A DNA stretch of 47,058 nt from a bacterium (GTDB lineage Bacteria > Margulisbacteria > Marinamargulisbacteria > SXXA01), in contig CANIAP010000010.1 of the NCBI GenBank assembly GCA_947465765.1, positions 1 to 47,058 of the forward strand. Direction: 5' to 3'. Below are positions 34,754-43,742 of this stretch, piece after piece; the first letter of the stretch is position 1, and each line of letters begins with the position of its first letter. Below the pieces are notes generated by a model that saw only the letters and a program-made list of their open reading frames with translations, was not told the DNA's origin and searched no databases. The position numbers and the translations under genes are program-made.

Positions 34754-35911
34754 TTAATTAATTCCAAGCCTTATTCTTAACCCCTCCTCGACCACATGAG
34801 ACCGCCGCTCGGTCAGATTCACCGGATTCCCTAATTCGATTAAACGTCTTACCCCGTACTTGGCTAACTCAGAGGGTTTTAGGGCGATCGGATGGTAAAG
34901 CAGGGAGCCCTTCACCCCCATCGCAGACGCTACGTCCATCCCCTTCAAGTTAGCAATTACATATTCGTCCTCATTTAAGGTCTCGGTCGCCCATCGGATA
35001 ACTTCAGGGTTCATGCTCCCAATAAACTGATGTTTTTCTCCTTGAAACTGATGGGCCATTTTAATCATAGCTCTAAAGGTCGCATCTGTTTCCTCAAAGG
35101 TGGGATTATAAAAAGCCGGATATACAAGGCTTTCCATTTTTTGATAGGCACCCTTAACCTGCTTAACACGGACCGAAAGCCCGGCTTTTGTACACAACTC
35201 CAGATACCGCTCAAAGGTTTTAATCGTGTCCGATCGAACAGATTGGAACGTTAAATAAACCGTGTTGTTAAACTGCATTCCCAAACTGGTTTGAACTTTT
35301 TCAATAAGGCGTTGTTCTGGAACGCCTTCGGCATCAATATAGATTTTTTTAGACAATTTCTCGGCTTCTTGGCAAATCCGGGTCAACATCTCAACCCCTT
35401 TTTCATAAGCAGGTGTTTCTATGCCCGTGACCAGTAGTTTTTCAGGTACAAATGAAGATACTTTTAACGCCATGTGGGTTACATTAGGATGGCGGATGGT
35501 TTCCAGATGCCGAGCTTCAATAGCCTTAGGATCTTCGTGGTCTTTAATTCCTTCCTTAGCCAAATCAGCCACATCATGAGTGTGCAACCCGTTTAAAGCC
35601 TCATTTAAATTGGAATTCACTGTCCCAAATTGCGACGCTATGGGGCCAAAGGCCCAAGAAATAGGTGGCATATCTAAGACGCGATCAGGTATTTTTTTAA
35701 TCAGTTTCCCCAAGGGTTTGCTGACCCTTTCATTGCCTAGCACCCTAAGCATAATCGCCTCTTTCATTAAACTTGGTGTTGATCTTTTTTCAAACGCCTT
35801 TTGGATACTGGATGGACTATAGAAGCCCGGAGTTGACTTTTGAGAAACATGTCGAATACCTCTCATTACTTTTTGACTGTTTGAATTTAATGAAATTGCG
35901 CTTGTTCTCAT
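34754..35911 (-). CDS. Proline dehydrogenase-like domain protein with a presequence-like N-terminus
   Basis: 385 residues. The C-terminal two-thirds looks like the PRODH TIM barrel: KIYIDAEGVPEQ (about 189-200), VRVKQVKGAYQK (about 247-258) resembling the FAD/substrate motif VKLVRGAY, and the C-terminal region ending VVEEGLRIRLG. The two Arg of the canonical YxxRRxxET substrate motif may correspond to YGVRRLIELG. The first 40 residues have no Asp or Glu, six Arg/Lys and many Ser, like a mitochondrial presequence. The start is the ATG at 35911, 9 bases after AGGAGA; a further ATG at 35929 lacks a site. It precedes the armadillo-like gene by 51 bases. Confidence 0.6.
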   Translation of the reverse strand: MRTSAISLNSNSQKVMRGIRHVSQKSTPGFYSPSSIQKAFEKRSTPSLMKEAIMLRVLGNERVSKPLGKLIKKIPDRVLDMPPISWAFGPIASQFGTVNSNLNEALNGLHTHDVADLAKEGIKDHEDPKAIEARHLETIRHPNVTHMALKVSSFVPEKLLVTGIETPAYEKGVEMLTRICQEAEKLSKKIYIDAEGVPEQRLIEKVQTSLGMQFNNTVYLTFQSVRSDTIKTFERYLELCTKAGLSVRVKQVKGAYQKMESLVYPAFYNPTFEETDATFRAMIKMAHQFQGEKHQFIGSMNPEVIRWATETLNEDEYVIANLKGMDVASAMGVKGSLLYHPIALKPSELAKYGVRRLIELGNPVNLTERRSHVVEEGLRIRLGIN

Positions 35912-36089
35912 TGTATCGGTTCTCCTCATTTATATATTTTCGTGGGAATAGAATCCTATCGGATGCTTTTGAGTCAACTTCTTACCGAAAAAATACAAAA
36001 AAATTGCCAACCCGACGATGGCACTTTAACCGGGGGGCTATTATGATAGGTGCCTAACCAAACTCAACTCCATCTAAAGGAATTCAACT

Positions 36090-36743
36090 ATGCCTCTTCC
36101 TATAGGAATTATCGGCTCCGGCATCGTCGGACAAACACTCGCTGCAGGATTCGCCAAACTCGGCCATAATGTCTTGATCGGGACATCGGACCCCGACAAA
36201 CTGTCAAAATGGAAAAAAGGAATCAAAAAAGGGGCTTTGACGATCGGCTCATTCACCGAAGCCGCACGTCACGGTGAAATAATCATTCTTGCCGTCCGTG
36301 GATCTGCTGCAGAAACCGCACTCTCAACCGCTGGCCACGCCAACCTCAACGGCAAAACCGTCATCGATGCGACCAACCCCATCGACGATCTTCCCCCCGA
36401 AAACGGGGTACTTCGATTTTTTACGTCCCTCGATCGGTCGCTCATGGAAATCCTCCAAACCAAGGTCCGAAAAGCCAATTTTGTAAAAGCATTCAACAGT
36501 ATTGGCAATGGATTGATGATCGATCCCAAATTCTCTGAGGGACGCCCCACCATGTTCATCTGTGGGAATAACGCGGATGCCAAACAAGATGTCGCGCAAC
36601 TTCTCGATAAAGTGGGATGGGATGCTGAAGACATGGGTGGCGCTGAAGCCGCACGCGCAATCGAACCCTTGTGTATATTGTGGTGTATTCCTGGTCTTAC
36701 CGAAGGTCGCTGGAATCATGCATTCAAGTTGTTGAAAAAATAG
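36090..36743 (+). CDS. NADP-binding F420-reductase-like oxidoreductase
   Basis: 217 residues with a Rossmann start IGIIGSGIVGQTLAAGFAKLG, then GHNVLIGTSDPDKL and IIILAVRGSAAETAL, NGKTVIDATNPID and VKAFNSIG: the fingerprint of NADPH-dependent F420 reductase/coenzyme-F420-type dinucleotide-binding proteins. In bacteria without F420 such proteins are NAD(P)-binding reductases of unknown substrate. It has an AAAGGA ribosome site, and a TATGAT -10 candidate lies at 36042-36047. The pilD-like gene follows 34 bases downstream. Confidence 0.8.
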   Translation: MPLPIGIIGSGIVGQTLAAGFAKLGHNVLIGTSDPDKLSKWKKGIKKGALTIGSFTEAARHGEIIILAVRGSAAETALSTAGHANLNGKTVIDATNPIDDLPPENGVLRFFTSLDRSLMEILQTKVRKANFVKAFNSIGNGLMIDPKFSEGRPTMFICGNNADAKQDVAQLLDKVGWDAEDMGGAEAARAIEPLCILWCIPGLTEGRWNHAFKLLKK

Positions 36744-36777
36744 ACAGAAAAACCACATCCACCTGAACCGACAACTG

Positions 36778-37563
36778 ATGATCTACTCCGTCGTCGCCGT
36801 TGTCGGAGCCATCGCCGGAAGCGTGGCTAATATGTTGATCCATCGGCTACCCCGGCAGTTGCCCATCGGAATGGCACGATCCAAATGCCCTCGATGCCAT
36901 ACGACATTGAATGGATGGGACCTCATTCCCATCTTCAGCTTTGTGACATCAATGGGACGATGCCGGCATTGCAAGGCCCAAATCTCAGGACGGTATCTAC
37001 TAGTTGAACTCCTCTGCGTCGGAACAAGTGTGGGGCTAGTGGCCTACTGGGGATTTTCAGCGCCCTTACTGTATTGGGCGATTGTCGCTTATCTCGGGCT
37101 TCTGATTTTTTTCATCGACATGGAAACCCAACTCATCCCCAATAGCCTATCGCATACATTGGGCATTACCGGGGTCTTTGGACATGCTCTCACCGGCTCA
37201 TGGACCACAGCAGTGATGGCCGCAGTCATTGCGGGGGGAAGTATGGGAGCACTTTCGGCAATAACCCAAAAAATCTACCGTCGACCCACGTTTGGCGGCG
37301 GTGACACCCAACTCATGGCGGCGTTGGGGTCAGTACTGGGCTGGTCCGCCGCCGGGTGGTCTCTTTATGTGGGGTTTATTGTCGGCGGCATGGTCACCGC
37401 GCCACTTTTACTATTCAAAATAAAGGCCCGTACCGACAAAATTGCCTTTGGTCCGTTCATCATACTGGGCGCCGTGATCGTTATCGGCGCGTGCCTTTCC
37501 GGCTATGGCCCCACCGTGATGATTCACACGGTTACGATTCCCTATTTACCATGGACGCAGTAG
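36778..37563 (+). CDS. Prepilin leader peptidase / N-methyltransferase (PilD type)
   Basis: 261-residue inner-membrane aspartic protease that cleaves type IV prepilins or pseudopilins and methylates the new N-terminus. It shows two zinc CxxC pairs (C37, C40 and C62, C65) in the cytoplasmic loop after the first helix, the first catalytic Asp in FFIDMETQLIPN (D114) and the second in FGGGDTQLMAALGS (D176). Its presence predicts type IV pili or a type II secretion system elsewhere. Confidence 0.93.
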   Translation: MIYSVVAVVGAIAGSVANMLIHRLPRQLPIGMARSKCPRCHTTLNGWDLIPIFSFVTSMGRCRHCKAQISGRYLLVELLCVGTSVGLVAYWGFSAPLLYWAIVAYLGLLIFFIDMETQLIPNSLSHTLGITGVFGHALTGSWTTAVMAAVIAGGSMGALSAITQKIYRRPTFGGGDTQLMAALGSVLGWSAAGWSLYVGFIVGGMVTAPLLLFKIKARTDKIAFGPFIILGAVIVIGACLSGYGPTVMIHTVTIPYLPWTQ

Positions 37564-37620
37564 TAGTGGGCTCGGTTGCGCTTGGTGCTTGAATGTGGGA
37601 GATGTTATTTTTACTGTAAT

Positions 37621-37740
37621 ATGAAAGTCGCTGAAAAACAGAGTGTCCTGTCTTTGAAGAAATGGTTTTCTCATCTAAAACCGATGCACCTATTAACCGA
37701 TGCCGCTATTGCGCCACGTGAACTTATCCAGTTTGCTTAA
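37621..37740 (+). CDS. Possible 39-residue ORF overlapping the next gene
   Basis: ATG at 37621 to TAA at 37738-37740 encodes MKVAEKQSVLSLKKWFSHLK and then PMHLLTDAAIAPRELIQFA. It has no ribosome site, and its end lies in a different frame over the start of the following gene. It could be a small leader peptide, a remnant of a longer gene lost by frameshift, or chance. Confidence 0.2.
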   Translation: MKVAEKQSVLSLKKWFSHLKPMHLLTDAAIAPRELIQFA

Positions 37741-38335
37741 TTTAATGCCAGACACACCTCCCGATTCCACCCCCGATGAATTCCTAAGTAACGTCGTTTC
37801 TTATCTTCAACACCTCGCTCAAAAAGATGGTGCTCTGCACCCAGAGAATCCTGACGAAGAATTTATCGACATCCTCTGCGAACTGGGCAAATTAACCCTC
37901 AATCACACCGACACGCCGCTCCTTCTCAAACGAGGAAAAGAATTTTTGGCCATGCCGCCTACCCTGCAACAACTCAGTCTATTTCAAAGCTATTGGGATT
38001 TGTTGGACTGGAATTATCTTTTTGAAGAAGACAATCCTCAGGTTACCCATCTCCAAGACAACCGCCTCAACGTATTGGTTCTTCTGTATGAGCTCCAAGG
38101 CGCGATTGAAACCTCCGAATTTTGCACATTTTTGGGTCAAAAATTGGGATTCGATAATCCGGTAACTTCCCATCGCATCATCATCGACACCTGTCTCGAC
38201 CCGATGGTCCTATTTGGCATCGCCGAGTATGTCGATGATCCCACTAATCCTCTCGAAAAACGGATCGGCCTCACGGAAATGGGTCGACAATCGACCCAAC
38301 TTATTTGCCAACAATCCGGGGTTTCCTTGGAGTAG
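37700..38335 (+). CDS. Unknown 211-residue protein
   Basis: Not recognised. It is acidic and helical, with no signal or membrane segment. The middle reads LLLKRGKEFLAMPPTLQQL and LFQSYWDLLDWNYLF, which looks like a repeated helical pattern. The ATG at 37700 lacks a ribosome site; an internal ATG at 37745 (MPDTPPDSTP) is equally possible and gives 196 residues. An ORF in another frame (37621-37740) overlaps the start, so a past frameshift is possible. Confidence 0.5.
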   Translation: MPLLRHVNLSSLLNLMPDTPPDSTPDEFLSNVVSYLQHLAQKDGALHPENPDEEFIDILCELGKLTLNHTDTPLLLKRGKEFLAMPPTLQQLSLFQSYWDLLDWNYLFEEDNPQVTHLQDNRLNVLVLLYELQGAIETSEFCTFLGQKLGFDNPVTSHRIIIDTCLDPMVLFGIAEYVDDPTNPLEKRIGLTEMGRQSTQLICQQSGVSLE

Positions 38336-38367
38336 AATTCAACAGGTTTAAACCGAGACTTTAATAT

Positions 38368-39291
38368 CTACAAATGCAAATACGCAAACTCATCAACGCT
38401 CGCCTGAAATAGCGGCTGTTTAAAAAAGGTCGGATCAATCTTCAGGGTCTTAGGGTTTGAAAAGATAATCGCTTTGACGGACGTAATATCTTGTTGGAGT
38501 TCTTTCACCACAGCCGCGTTCGATTTCTTGCCCGGTTCAAAATAATACCGAGTAATCATGATCGGTTTTTGAGGATGATTCGTCGCTAGATTTGCTAACA
38601 TTTCGCCAAACATAGTCTTCATATCCGACTGTTGATTTACCGCAGCCAATCCGATCCAATCCACGTATTCATCTCCAGGATAATAAGCCAACGGCTCGTT
38701 CCACGTTGCTTTAGGGGAACTGACCGGCAAAATTGTCCAGACAAAAATGGCATTGGATACCCCTTCCGTCCGAAACAAAGACACCACATGGCGATAGGCC
38801 TCAACATACGAATGCCCATCTTGCTTGTTATTGGGAACCCCCCAAGGATAAACCTCCGAATTAAACTCCGCCGCAAATGCGATCAATACAGGGAGTTCCA
38901 CTTGCCGAATTTGTGTGGCCCAGGACTTGATATAGGGATCCCAGTCTCCTTTTGCGATGGATTCCATGGAAATTACCTTGTTGGTATTATTCCAAATTCG
39001 CGGTTCCCACGAGATCATTGGAACGATATTTAATTTTTGAAACGCTATCACTTGAGGCTTTGGGAATTCAGAAGAAAAATCAGCCGCCCATTCGACCAAG
39101 TGAGGCCGAACCATTTTTGAGTTTTTAAATTGCTGGGGATTTAATTGAACATTGTGATCGAGCTGGTAATATCCGACGTACACGCGTTGATTGGGGTCTA
39201 CCTTTTTTCCACTGGCGCAGCCCGCTGCAATAGTTAAGGCAATACAAAGCAATGGGGAGATCCATCGAAACCGATTTTGAAAAAATACCAC
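38368..39291 (-). CDS. GH26-like lipoprotein, nucleophile apparently lost
   Basis: 307 residues. A lipoprotein signal with lipobox AAGC (C25) is followed by a domain like glycoside hydrolase family 26 (beta-mannanase). PMISWEPRIW matches the family's WEP strand, VLIAFAAEFNSEVYPWG keeps the acid/base Glu (E142) and tryptophan, and YYPGDEYVDWIGL is characteristic. At the nucleophile strand, where active GH26 enzymes read KPxxxxE, this one reads KPIMITRYYFEPG, with Arg (R248) in place of Glu. It may be catalytically dead or use another carboxylate (E252 is near). The C-terminal region is convergent with the 211-residue gene. Confidence 0.75.
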   Translation of the reverse strand: MVFFQNRFRWISPLLCIALTIAAGCASGKKVDPNQRVYVGYYQLDHNVQLNPQQFKNSKMVRPHLVEWAADFSSEFPKPQVIAFQKLNIVPMISWEPRIWNNTNKVISMESIAKGDWDPYIKSWATQIRQVELPVLIAFAAEFNSEVYPWGVPNNKQDGHSYVEAYRHVVSLFRTEGVSNAIFVWTILPVSSPKATWNEPLAYYPGDEYVDWIGLAAVNQQSDMKTMFGEMLANLATNHPQKPIMITRYYFEPGKKSNAAVVKELQQDITSVKAIIFSNPKTLKIDPTFFKQPLFQASVDEFAYLHL

Positions 39292-39339
39292 AAGGTCCCT
39301 CCGACCGATTAAAAAAATCTATAAATAGTGATCGTAATA

Positions 39340-39369
39340 TTTACCACACCATGCGAAGGATGGTATATA
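39340..39369 (+). promoter_or_regulatory. Possible ferredoxin promoter
   Basis: TTTACC (39340-39345) and TATATA (39364-39369) with an 18-base spacer, in the gap between the divergent GH26-like gene and the ferredoxin gene. Confidence 0.3.
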
Positions 39370-39397
39370 GACATGACACTAACTTTGCGAGGAACCC

Positions 39398-39652
39398 ATG
39401 GCTAAACTATATGTAAATGACCAAGAAATTGATATCGCCGACGGCGACAAAATCGTCGACGCGATCGAAGAAGGCGGAGTTCCGATTGGCTGTAGCAACG
39501 GCGTCTGCGGCACATGCGAGATCGAAATCCTCGTTGGGATGGACAATTTGAGCCCAGTTAACGACGAAGAACGGGACCTTGGGATGGAAGGCAACAAGCG
39601 ACTCGGTTGCCAATGCACGATTAACGGCGGCGAGGTAAAGATCAAGTTCTAA
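39398..39652 (+). CDS. 2Fe-2S ferredoxin
   Basis: 84-residue ferredoxin of the plant/cyanobacterial-like fold. Cluster ligands are in IGCSNGVCGTCEIEI (CxxxxCxxC) with the fourth in RLGCQC. It passes electrons between dehydrogenases and reductases in the cytoplasm. It has a GCGAGGAA ribosome site. A single-gene transcript with a hairpin after it is likely. Confidence 0.93.
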   Translation: MAKLYVNDQEIDIADGDKIVDAIEEGGVPIGCSNGVCGTCEIEILVGMDNLSPVNDEERDLGMEGNKRLGCQCTINGGEVKIKF

Positions 39653-39667
39653 CTTGTGACGGATCAT

Positions 39668-39695
39668 GTCCGGGCGAACGATGTTTCGCCTGGAC
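39668..39695. terminator. Hairpin between ferredoxin and the SNF2 helicase gene
   Basis: An 11-bp stem (GTCC / GGAC, a G-T wobble, GGCGAA / TTCGCC) with a 6-base loop lies between two convergent genes. There is no clear T run, so it may stop transcripts only weakly or act in both directions. Confidence 0.55.
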
Positions 39696-39728
39696 TCGCA
39701 CATTAAGTGGTCAAATATCGCGACTCTG

Positions 39729-42656
39729 CTAACTCAATAAAAAGCTAAAGTCATCCTTCGTGAGCGCGGCCGACTTACCTCGGGATAAGCCTAAGTTGAC
39801 CACTTGATCAAATAAGAGTTGCTTCTGTTCTTTTAGCTTTAATACACGTTCTTCGATGCTATCCTGCATAATTAAGCGAATGACGTTAACTTTCTGGATC
39901 TGTCCAATCCGGTGCGCACGGTCAGAGGCCTGATTTTCAGCGGCTGGGTTCCACCAAGGGTCGACGTGGAATACATACGAGGCTTTGACTAGATTAAGTC
40001 CAATCCCCCCTGTTTTGAGGGTCATTAATGCAACCATCGATTCAGGTGAGTTCTGAAAGTCTTCAATTAACTTTTTACGATCGTTCATCCGGGTTTGCCC
40101 ATCAATTTGGATAAATCGAACCCCCCTTTTTACGAGCAACGGTGCCAATAAGTTGGCAAACGACCGAAATTGCGTAAATACCAACGAACTATGCCCTTCC
40201 TCTTGAAGTTCACATAGGGTTTCCACCAAATAGTCGATTTTCGGCGACGAATCAATATAATCAGGGTCGATTAAGGTCGGCGTAATACATAATTGCCTTA
40301 AGCGTAACAACGCGGTTATCGCCAATAAACCCGCCCGGCCTGACCGATATTTCTCAAACATCTGTTGGACTTGTTCACGGACTTCCGCCACTACTTTTTC
40401 GTAGTAGGCCAACTGGGCCTCCGATAACGGAAGATAAACCGTACTTTCAATTTTTTCAGGAAGTTCCTTCAAAATCTTTTCTTTGGTTCGTCGCAACACA
40501 AACGGACGCGCCCGCTCAACCAACAAATCGATGGCCTCAGTTTTTGAGGGCATCCCTTCAGTAAGTCCCGGAACCGCCAGTTCTAATATCGATACAAATT
40601 CACCCGCGTGATTTTCGAGGGGAGTTCCGGTGAGACACGCTCTAAACCGGGCGGACAATCGTCTCACTGCGGCCGACCGGCTGGCCATCATATTTTTTAT
40701 AATTTGCGCTTCATCAAACACAATCGTTTCGAAGGTAATTCCCTCTAGCATATCAATGTCTCGTCGAATGATGTCATAGGTCGAGATCAACACATTCGTC
40801 CCCTCCATCACCAATTCCCGTTTCGCGCCGGTATACTCCCGAATAATGAGATCTGGCGCAAATTTTTCCAGCTCCCGTCGCCAGTTATAGACCAGACTGG
40901 GGGGAACCACGATCAGGCTACAAGAGCCTTTGGCATGCTCCGCCACCCAAGCCAAAAAGGCGATGGCTTGGATCGTTTTACCCAGTCCCATATCGTCCGC
41001 CAAACAGGCACCAAACCGATGTCGATACAAAAAGACCAACCAATCAAACCCTATTTTCTGGTATTCCCGAAGCGATCCTACAAAGTTTTTGGGCAATTCT
41101 TCACCCTCTAACTGGACAAACTGGGTCAGCGAATTTAATAACTCTTGATCCGCATCAGATAACGAAATACGAATGCCGTGTTTAACCAAATACAACACAT
41201 CCAAAATCCGTAACCGTCCTGTCAGAACTATTGATGACGCCCGTTTTCCTTTTTCTTCCGATTTTTTGGGTTGATATCGGAGCAACGCCCGCAATGCGGC
41301 AATCGTCTCACTCGAAAGCATCACAGTTTCGGTATCGCTGACCTTAATACCGTTCAGAGTGAGAATTTCATCCCAGCTTTCCATCCGAATGGTGGTCCCC
41401 ATAAATTGGATGACCGGCTCCAAAACGTACCGGTCCCCTTCATCGGAGACGTTAGCCTGGATTTCCCAGTTTTCAAAGTGAAGCGGTTGCTGATCCCAAC
41501 GCAATTGAATCCCATGACCCCGAACACTATTTTCTAACTTCTCTGCAATTTTATGAATCATTTCGGCCGGCGCAGCAAAGCCGGTGTCGTCAAACGAAAT
41601 CTCGTCATAGGCTGCGATCGGAGCAGTAATACACAGAGACTGACGCAACCAATCGTTTTGAGAAAAATGCCAATTGTTACCAGCCAATGCGGACACCGAC
41701 CGATCATCCCGAGCCGCAATCCAACGCCGGATCAGATCTGACGCTGCTTCGAGTTGGGGGGGTAATACCGGGATTGATTTAGGTGCAATCAACGCAATGA
41801 TCAGGTCCGGGTCTACCGTGTCGGTACGGATCGCATTTTCAAGTAATTCGTACAAAATCCGTCGCCAATTCTGGGTGCTAATCGCCCCCGGCAAATCGAC
41901 TAAAACTTCGGCTACTGAGGTCAAACATTCGATGAGGGAAAAGGTATCCGAGCCTAATGAAAATCCAGGTTGAATAATACACATCGACGAATCTGACGGA
42001 TGGGGCGCAATGTTAATAAAATAGACCGGTGTTTCCAAAATCGGTGTCACCGGCAGGTCATTGGCCGAAAACCGCATCGCAGCAATTTGCTCAAACGTTT
42101 CAAAAGATACCGGTGCTTGGTTGTAATGCCGAGTACCCACCTTCGTCAGATCATCCGAACTTTGGGCTTTAGCAACAATCCGTGTCTGTACAGTCCGTTG
42201 TTTACGAAATTTAGCCTCAATATCGGTCGGTTCGTTGTCGCTGGAGGCCAATACTCGCCCCACCTTATGTCGGGTTAGATCCACAACCAACTGTTTCCCA
42301 ATTGGAGATACCACGCAGGGCAGCCCTAAGTGATCCAATGCCTCTTGGCGAAGTTCGACGTCCGCACCGGAGATATTGAGTCCCCAACGCAATTCATAGA
42401 ATGCCTCTGGGTCCCAGTCCGCCGTAACTGGCGTTTGCCGAAGAATTTTGAGGCGAACCGGAGTCTCAATGGTTTCTAACGCACGCAACAACTCGTCATC
42501 AATAGTCTGATAGGCACCGGACTGACGCGCCAATTGCCGCAAAGAGCTCGATAATCCAGGGGAAAATGGAGACATCCGCTTTCCGTCTTTATAGACCGTT
42601 ACCTTAATATGATGGAAGGAGCCATATTCAATTACAATTTCTAGTGGAGATGTCAC
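39729..42656 (-). CDS. SNF2/Swi2-family ATP-dependent helicase
   Basis: 975 residues. The C-terminal half (about 530-960) is an SNF2 helicase: motif I DDMGLGKTIQA (near 555), Ia LIVVPPSLVYNW, motif II DEAQ (about 648, in VFDEAQIIKN), motif III LTGTPLENHAGE, and motifs V/VI MTLKTGGIGLNL, ASDRAHRIGQ (about 913). The N-terminal half has no domain I can name, although bacterial homologues (HepA/RapA-like, SNF2_N) carry regulatory domains there. These are DNA translocases that remodel protein-DNA contacts, but the target is not known. Only 84 bases separate it from cmoB. Confidence 0.9.
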   Translation of the reverse strand: MTSPLEIVIEYGSFHHIKVTVYKDGKRMSPFSPGLSSSLRQLARQSGAYQTIDDELLRALETIETPVRLKILRQTPVTADWDPEAFYELRWGLNISGADVELRQEALDHLGLPCVVSPIGKQLVVDLTRHKVGRVLASSDNEPTDIEAKFRKQRTVQTRIVAKAQSSDDLTKVGTRHYNQAPVSFETFEQIAAMRFSANDLPVTPILETPVYFINIAPHPSDSSMCIIQPGFSLGSDTFSLIECLTSVAEVLVDLPGAISTQNWRRILYELLENAIRTDTVDPDLIIALIAPKSIPVLPPQLEAASDLIRRWIAARDDRSVSALAGNNWHFSQNDWLRQSLCITAPIAAYDEISFDDTGFAAPAEMIHKIAEKLENSVRGHGIQLRWDQQPLHFENWEIQANVSDEGDRYVLEPVIQFMGTTIRMESWDEILTLNGIKVSDTETVMLSSETIAALRALLRYQPKKSEEKGKRASSIVLTGRLRILDVLYLVKHGIRISLSDADQELLNSLTQFVQLEGEELPKNFVGSLREYQKIGFDWLVFLYRHRFGACLADDMGLGKTIQAIAFLAWVAEHAKGSCSLIVVPPSLVYNWRRELEKFAPDLIIREYTGAKRELVMEGTNVLISTYDIIRRDIDMLEGITFETIVFDEAQIIKNMMASRSAAVRRLSARFRACLTGTPLENHAGEFVSILELAVPGLTEGMPSKTEAIDLLVERARPFVLRRTKEKILKELPEKIESTVYLPLSEAQLAYYEKVVAEVREQVQQMFEKYRSGRAGLLAITALLRLRQLCITPTLIDPDYIDSSPKIDYLVETLCELQEEGHSSLVFTQFRSFANLLAPLLVKRGVRFIQIDGQTRMNDRKKLIEDFQNSPESMVALMTLKTGGIGLNLVKASYVFHVDPWWNPAAENQASDRAHRIGQIQKVNVIRLIMQDSIEERVLKLKEQKQLLFDQVVNLGLSRGKSAALTKDDFSFLLS

Positions 42657-42740
42657 AAGAGACCGATTGTATCAACGACGGGGGATGGATGCAAAAGGCG
42701 TTTCGAAATCTTGTGTCGTCGACCTGGGTATACGTAATCA

Positions 42741-43742
42741 TCACAGTCGATGACAGGCGATCACCGCCCGATACGGACAGGGATAGCCTTCCACCGTCAA
42801 GGTAGGGTCATTGGGATCTAAGAAATCGGCCAAGCTTTCGGTATTTACCCACTGCGTTCGCCGTTGTTCCGAATCCGTTGTTCGGCTCACATCGAGCACC
42901 CTGCATCGGCGAAATCCGGCCCGGTTCAGCCAGTTCAACAGGCAGTCCAACGTCGGAAGATAAAAGACATTGGCCATTTTTGCATACGTTGATTTAGGAG
43001 TAATCGAATAGTCCCCGTCCCGATTAAGTATCAACGTTTCAAGAATTAAGGTCCCTTCATTTTTCATCACGTTTCGTAACCCTCGCAATGCCTCGATCGG
43101 AGACCGTTGGTGATACAAAATTCCCATACACAGAATCGTGTCGAACCAATGATCGAACCCACACAATTGCTCCAAGCCGATGGGAAGATACGCCAATGGT
43201 TTATCCTGCATCCATTGAAAAAGACTGTGAAATTGAAAAAAAAACAAGTCTGAGGGATCAATTCCCACCACGATTTGAGGATCATGTGCCAATAGCCGAA
43301 ACATGTAATATCCCGAATTACACCCAATATCCAGAACCCGCCGGTGATGAAACCACTCTTTAAATTCTGCGATGCGATCCCATTTTTGGTCCGATCGCCA
43401 CTCAGCGTCTACCGATACACCAAAGAGTGAATACGGCCCTTTTCGCCATGGAATAAGCCCCCGAAGTGCCGTTTCGAACGCGGCATAATCGTCACCTTCA
43501 CCGGCCCCGGTGATCGTCACAACGGCCTCGTCAACGGTTATATTTGAGACCGTCTGTTGGGGCAGTGATAAATAAGACTGAAGGAATCGCTGAACATTGG
43601 GATTTACAAATCGGGACTGTCGCTCCGTTAATACCGTCTGCAAACCATCCACATCCCCCCTCCATCCGGCCCTCAGAATCCGGGCGACGGCGGCATCGAC
43701 TTCCCGTCGAAACATCTCCTGCGCGGCAACGACTAAATCCAT
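42741..43742 (-). CDS. cmoB: tRNA U34 carboxymethyltransferase CmoB
   Basis: 333 residues. Clear CmoB marks are LIPWRKGPYSLFGVSVDAEW followed by RSDQKWDR, the SAM site VLDIGCNSGYYMFR, GIDPSDLFFFQF, MGILYHQRSPIEAL, and the C-terminal QRRTQWVNTESLADFLDP with VEGYPCPYRAV. It installs the 5-oxyacetic acid group at U34 using carboxy-SAM. CmoA, which makes carboxy-SAM, is not in this window. The start overlaps the previous gene by 10 bases. Confidence 0.96.
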   Translation of the reverse strand: MDLVVAAQEMFRREVDAAVARILRAGWRGDVDGLQTVLTERQSRFVNPNVQRFLQSYLSLPQQTVSNITVDEAVVTITGAGEGDDYAAFETALRGLIPWRKGPYSLFGVSVDAEWRSDQKWDRIAEFKEWFHHRRVLDIGCNSGYYMFRLLAHDPQIVVGIDPSDLFFFQFHSLFQWMQDKPLAYLPIGLEQLCGFDHWFDTILCMGILYHQRSPIEALRGLRNVMKNEGTLILETLILNRDGDYSITPKSTYAKMANVFYLPTLDCLLNWLNRAGFRRCRVLDVSRTTDSEQRRTQWVNTESLADFLDPNDPTLTVEGYPCPYRAVIACHRL

